DNA of 7,981 nt from Betaproteobacteria bacterium (lineage in GTDB: Bacteria > Pseudomonadota > Gammaproteobacteria > Burkholderiales > Casimicrobiaceae), in assembly GCA_025355395.1 (NCBI GenBank), contig JANXZT010000521.1, forward strand, positions 1 through 7,981, given 5' to 3'. The position numbers were made by a program, and so were the translations under genes. Under the pieces are notes generated by a model that was given only the letters and a program-made list of their open reading frames with translations, had not been told where the DNA came from and searched no databases. Of the stretch, positions 5,622 through 7,981 are shown in pieces; positions within the stretch are counted from its first letter, which is position 1; each line of letters begins with the position of its first letter.

Positions 5622-7265
5622 ATGATCTCTACCCCCTTCCCCAATCAGCCGCCGGACTACGCGAACCGGAATCTGTTCCTCGATGATCGCGCACTCGGCG
5701 AAGCCGTTGCGCGCGAAGGCGCCGCCGCGTCGCATCCGGCGCTCAAAGCCTTCGGCGCGCTCCTGGGAACAGCCGAAGTGCTCGTCCTGGGTGACGCCGC
5801 CAACCGCTACCCGCCGGAGCTGCACACCCATGATGCACGCGGTGAGCGAATCGATGAAGTCAGCTTTCATCCGGCCTGGGATGCTCTGATGCGCATCGGC
5901 AAGGAAGCCGGCGAGCATTGCGACCCATGGATCGATGCGGTGCCGGGGGCGCAGGTCGCGCGGGCGACGAAGGTGTTGCTGCACGCACAGGTCGAGAACG
6001 GCACGCAGTGTCCGATCACGATGACCTTTGCCGGCATTCCGGTGTTGCGCCGCCACGCCGTTGACAGGCCCGAGCTCGAAGCGGTGTGGCTGCCGCGATT
6101 GCTTTCACGGCAGCACGATCCTCGATCATTGCCGGTAACACAGAAGACCGGTGCGCTGATCGGCATGGGCATGACGGAGCGGCAGGGCGGTTCGGACGTT
6201 CGCGCCAATGTCACCCACGCACAACGCGACGGCAACGACGGCTATCGCCTCACGGGCCACAAGTGGTTCCTTTCGGTGCCGCAGTCCGATGCGCACCTCG
6301 TGCTGGCGCAGGAAGAGGCGGGACTTTCGTGCTTCCTGGTGCCCCGCTTCGATCCGGCCGGCCAGCGCAACACGGTGCGCATCAATCGATTGAAGGACAA
6401 GCTCGGCAACCGGTCCAACGCGTCTTCCGAGGTTGAGTTCGACGCCGCACACGGCTTTGGTTTGGGAGCGCCCGGCCGTGGCGTCGCGACGATTCTGGAA
6501 ATGGTGCGCTACACGCGGCTCGATTGCATTCTCGGCAGTACCGGCATCATGCGTGCGGCGCTGGCGCGAGCGCTGCATCACGCGCGTCACCGCGTGGCAT
6601 TCGGGCGCCTGTTGATCGACCAGCCGCTGATGCGCAACGTGCTCGCTGATCTCGCGCTGGAGGTCGAAGCTGCGACCGCGCTCGCGTTACGGCTGGCGCG
6701 GGCCTTCGAGGCGCGTCCGGGCACCACGGACCATGCACTTGCCCGCTTGCTGACCCCCGCCGCCAAATTCTGGATCTGCAAACGCGGGCCGGCACTCGCC
6801 GCCGAAGCCATGGAAGTGCTGGGGGGCAACGGTTACGTCGAGACTTCCTTCATGCCGCGTCTTTATCGTGAGCTGCCGGTCAACTCGATCTGGGAAGGCT
6901 CGGGCAACGTTATGTGCCTTGACATGCTGCGCACGGCCGAGCGCGAGCCTGCAAGCGTCGACGCCGTCCTGACCGAATTGGCACTGGCCCGCGGCAACCA
7001 TCGACACTACGACGACGCACTGACGGCATTCGGGGCGCGCGTGGCGGCTCGCAATTTCGCACCGGACCAGGCACGCCGGATGGCACAGTCGCTGGCAACC
7101 CTGTTTCAGGCGTCGCTGTTGTTGCGCCACGCCCCGGCGGAGCTCGCGAGCGCATTCTGCAATTCACGGCTGGGGATGGAGTGCTTCGGGGGTGCGGCGT
7201 TCGGGACGCTCCATGCGGATGCGCCCACCGCGGCCATCGTCGCGCGGGCGCTGCCTCCGGCATGA
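5622..7265 (+). CDS. aidB: AidB-type acyl-CoA dehydrogenase family flavoprotein
   Basis: AidB is an FAD-binding, tetrameric member of the acyl-CoA dehydrogenase family that binds DNA and is induced with the Ada response in E. coli; its chemical role is still debated. The 547 residues are close to the E. coli 541 and match along the full length: N-L-F-L-x-D-x-A-L-x-E-A-V-x-R-E-G-A (17-34), Q-C-P-I-T-M-T-F-A (129-137), G-M-G-M-T-E-R-Q-G-G-S-D-V (181-193), G-H-K-W-F-L-S-V-P-Q-S-D-A-H-L-V-L-A-Q (212-230), L-K-D-K-L-G-N-R-S-N-A-S (257-268) and N-S-I-W-E-G-S-G-N-V (421-430), with E425 at the position of the acyl-CoA dehydrogenase catalytic base. The C-terminal DNA-binding region after residue 440 is present, with about ten Arg and nine Asp/Glu by eye. 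The ATG at 5622 has AAGGA 15 bases upstream, a long spacing; ATG 5580 is an alternative. The gene is 92 bases after mogA and may share its transcript. Its stop is 10 bases from the convergent mtfA stop. Confidence 0.95.
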   Translation: MISTPFPNQPPDYANRNLFLDDRALGEAVAREGAAASHPALKAFGALLGTAEVLVLGDAANRYPPELHTHDARGERIDEVSFHPAWDALMRIGKEAGEHCDPWIDAVPGAQVARATKVLLHAQVENGTQCPITMTFAGIPVLRRHAVDRPELEAVWLPRLLSRQHDPRSLPVTQKTGALIGMGMTERQGGSDVRANVTHAQRDGNDGYRLTGHKWFLSVPQSDAHLVLAQEEAGLSCFLVPRFDPAGQRNTVRINRLKDKLGNRSNASSEVEFDAAHGFGLGAPGRGVATILEMVRYTRLDCILGSTGIMRAALARALHHARHRVAFGRLLIDQPLMRNVLADLALEVEAATALALRLARAFEARPGTTDHALARLLTPAAKFWICKRGPALAAEAMEVLGGNGYVETSFMPRLYRELPVNSIWEGSGNVMCLDMLRTAEREPASVDAVLTELALARGNHRHYDDALTAFGARVAARNFAPDQARRMAQSLATLFQASLLLRHAPAELASAFCNSRLGMECFGGAAFGTLHADAPTAAIVARALPPA

Positions 7266-7275
7266 AGTTTTCGCG

Positions 7276-7981
7276 CTAGGGCAGACCCGCCCTACCGCGC
7301 GCAGCCGGATCCTGGCGATAGAACCGCGCGAACTGTTCGTACACCGCCGGATATTCGGCGCGCAGCAGTTCGGGCTCGGCGAAAAACACTTCGGAGAGCA
7401 CGGCGAAGAATTCCGCAGGGTGCTCCGCCGCATAGGTATCGATCGCGGTTTGCTCGCCGCGCGCGACGCGACCGCAAAAGTCTTCGAATGCGCCCTGCAA
7501 TGCCGCTTTCCATGCCGCACGGGGCATGGCGGACGGAAGGGGCGGAAAGCCATCGGCCGCGCCGCTGCACATGTCGAGCTTGTGCGCAAACTCGTGCACC
7601 ACGAGGTTGATACCGGTTGCCTCCCAATCGGTACCCGCCTCGACGTCCGGCCACGACAGCACCACCGGGCCGCCCGGCATCGACTCTCCCGCCAGCGGGT
7701 CGTCATTCCTGTGCACGACGCCTGCCTCGTCCTCCCATTCCCAGTCCGGCACGAACTCGCCGGGATAGACGATCACGCTTTCCCAACCGCCGTAGAGCGA
7801 AAGGTCGAGGTTCAATACCAGCACGCACGCCTGCGCCGCAATGACCTCCCGCTGCAGCGGCGTGACCTCGTGACCACCGGCGCCGACAATGGTCTTGGCG
7901 TCCAGGAACAGGACCACCTTGGCCCGCAGCCGCGCCTGCTCGTCAGTGGTGTAATGGGAAAGAAATGGCAGCGCGGCGAGC
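7276..7981 (-). CDS. mtfA: MtfA-like zinc peptidase (Mlc titration factor family), 5' end outside window
   Basis: Member of the MtfA family; E. coli MtfA (YeeI) is a cytosolic zinc aminopeptidase that binds the glucose repressor Mlc and so influences ptsG. The zinc motif H-E-F-A-H is encoded at 7582-7596 in the context N-L-V-V-H-E-F-A-H-K-L-D-M, and the downstream E in F-A-V-L-S-E-V-F-F, encoded about 200 bases further on, is the expected third ligand. I-D-T-Y-A-A and F-Y-R-Q-D-P near the C-terminus are also family-typical. A GTG at 7915-7917 could start a 213-residue protein, but the frame stays open to the window edge and the extra 21 residues (L-P-F-L-S-H-Y-T-T-D-E-Q-A-R-L-R) match the usual MtfA N-terminus, so the gene is truncated by the window; family members run to about 250-275 residues. 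The last residues come from a hairpin. Whether it acts on an Mlc homologue here is unknown. Confidence 0.93.
   Translation of the reverse strand, partial: LAALPFLSHYTTDEQARLRAKVVLFLDAKTIVGAGGHEVTPLQREVIAAQACVLVLNLDLSLYGGWESVIVYPGEFVPDWEWEDEAGVVHRNDDPLAGESMPGGPVVLSWPDVEAGTDWEATGINLVVHEFAHKLDMCSGAADGFPPLPSAMPRAAWKAALQGAFEDFCGRVARGEQTAIDTYAAEHPAEFFAVLSEVFFAEPELLRAEYPAVYEQFARFYRQDPAARGRAGLP
7277..7294. terminator. Short hairpin between convergent aidB and mtfA
   Basis: TAGGGC and GCCCTA form a perfect 6-bp stem around the loop AGACCC. It begins 11 bases after the aidB stop and includes the mtfA stop codon (7276-7278), so the last residues of MtfA (A-G-L-P) are encoded within it. There is no T-run on the plus side, and on the minus side only a GCGCGAAAAC stretch follows, so any terminator activity is probably weak; a bidirectional stabilising hairpin is another option. 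Confidence 0.35.

Overview
The window is GC-rich bacterial chromosome, most likely from a betaproteobacterium (Burkholderiales/Rhodocyclales-like). This rests on gene content: divergent pmbA and darP (yjgA), mogA directly behind darP, an AidB-type acyl-CoA dehydrogenase, a Tat-exported TRAP solute-binding protein of the TakP type, and a ~540-residue protein with a PilZ-like signature. Placement below class level is not possible from the sequence alone.

Layout. Positions 1-204 are a near-perfect fold-back: 1-90 is the reverse complement of 115-204 with one mismatch. It cuts off the 3' end of a minus-strand TRAP solute-binding protein gene (63-884), so the last ~100 residues are absent and six out-of-context residues follow. 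A 238-base gap (885-1122) holds that gene's ribosome binding site, a weak -10 candidate and a 13-bp tandem repeat. Next, also on the minus strand, come the 541-residue PilZ-like protein (1123-2748) and pmbA (2777-4147), read in the order pmbA then PilZ-like, 28 bases apart and probably co-transcribed. A 216-base divergent intergenic region (4148-4363) carries a palindromic -10 element. On the plus strand follow darP (4364-4957, TTG start), mogA (4954-5529, ATGA overlap with darP) and aidB (5622-7265). aidB converges on mtfA (7276 to beyond 7981, minus strand), whose 5' end lies outside the window.

Functions. The core is housekeeping: PmbA/TldE is half of the TldD-TldE protease, DarP acts in late 50S ribosome assembly, and MogA adenylates molybdopterin for molybdenum cofactor. 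AidB is a flavoprotein linked to alkylation protection, and MtfA is an HExxH zinc peptidase. These genes do not form one pathway; the arrangement looks like ordinary conserved gene order. I see no mobile element, CRISPR array, tRNA or rRNA, and no new multi-gene system. The most notable points are the fold-back at the left edge, which has the signature of template switching and is probably not real chromosome structure, and the uncharacterised PilZ-like protein.
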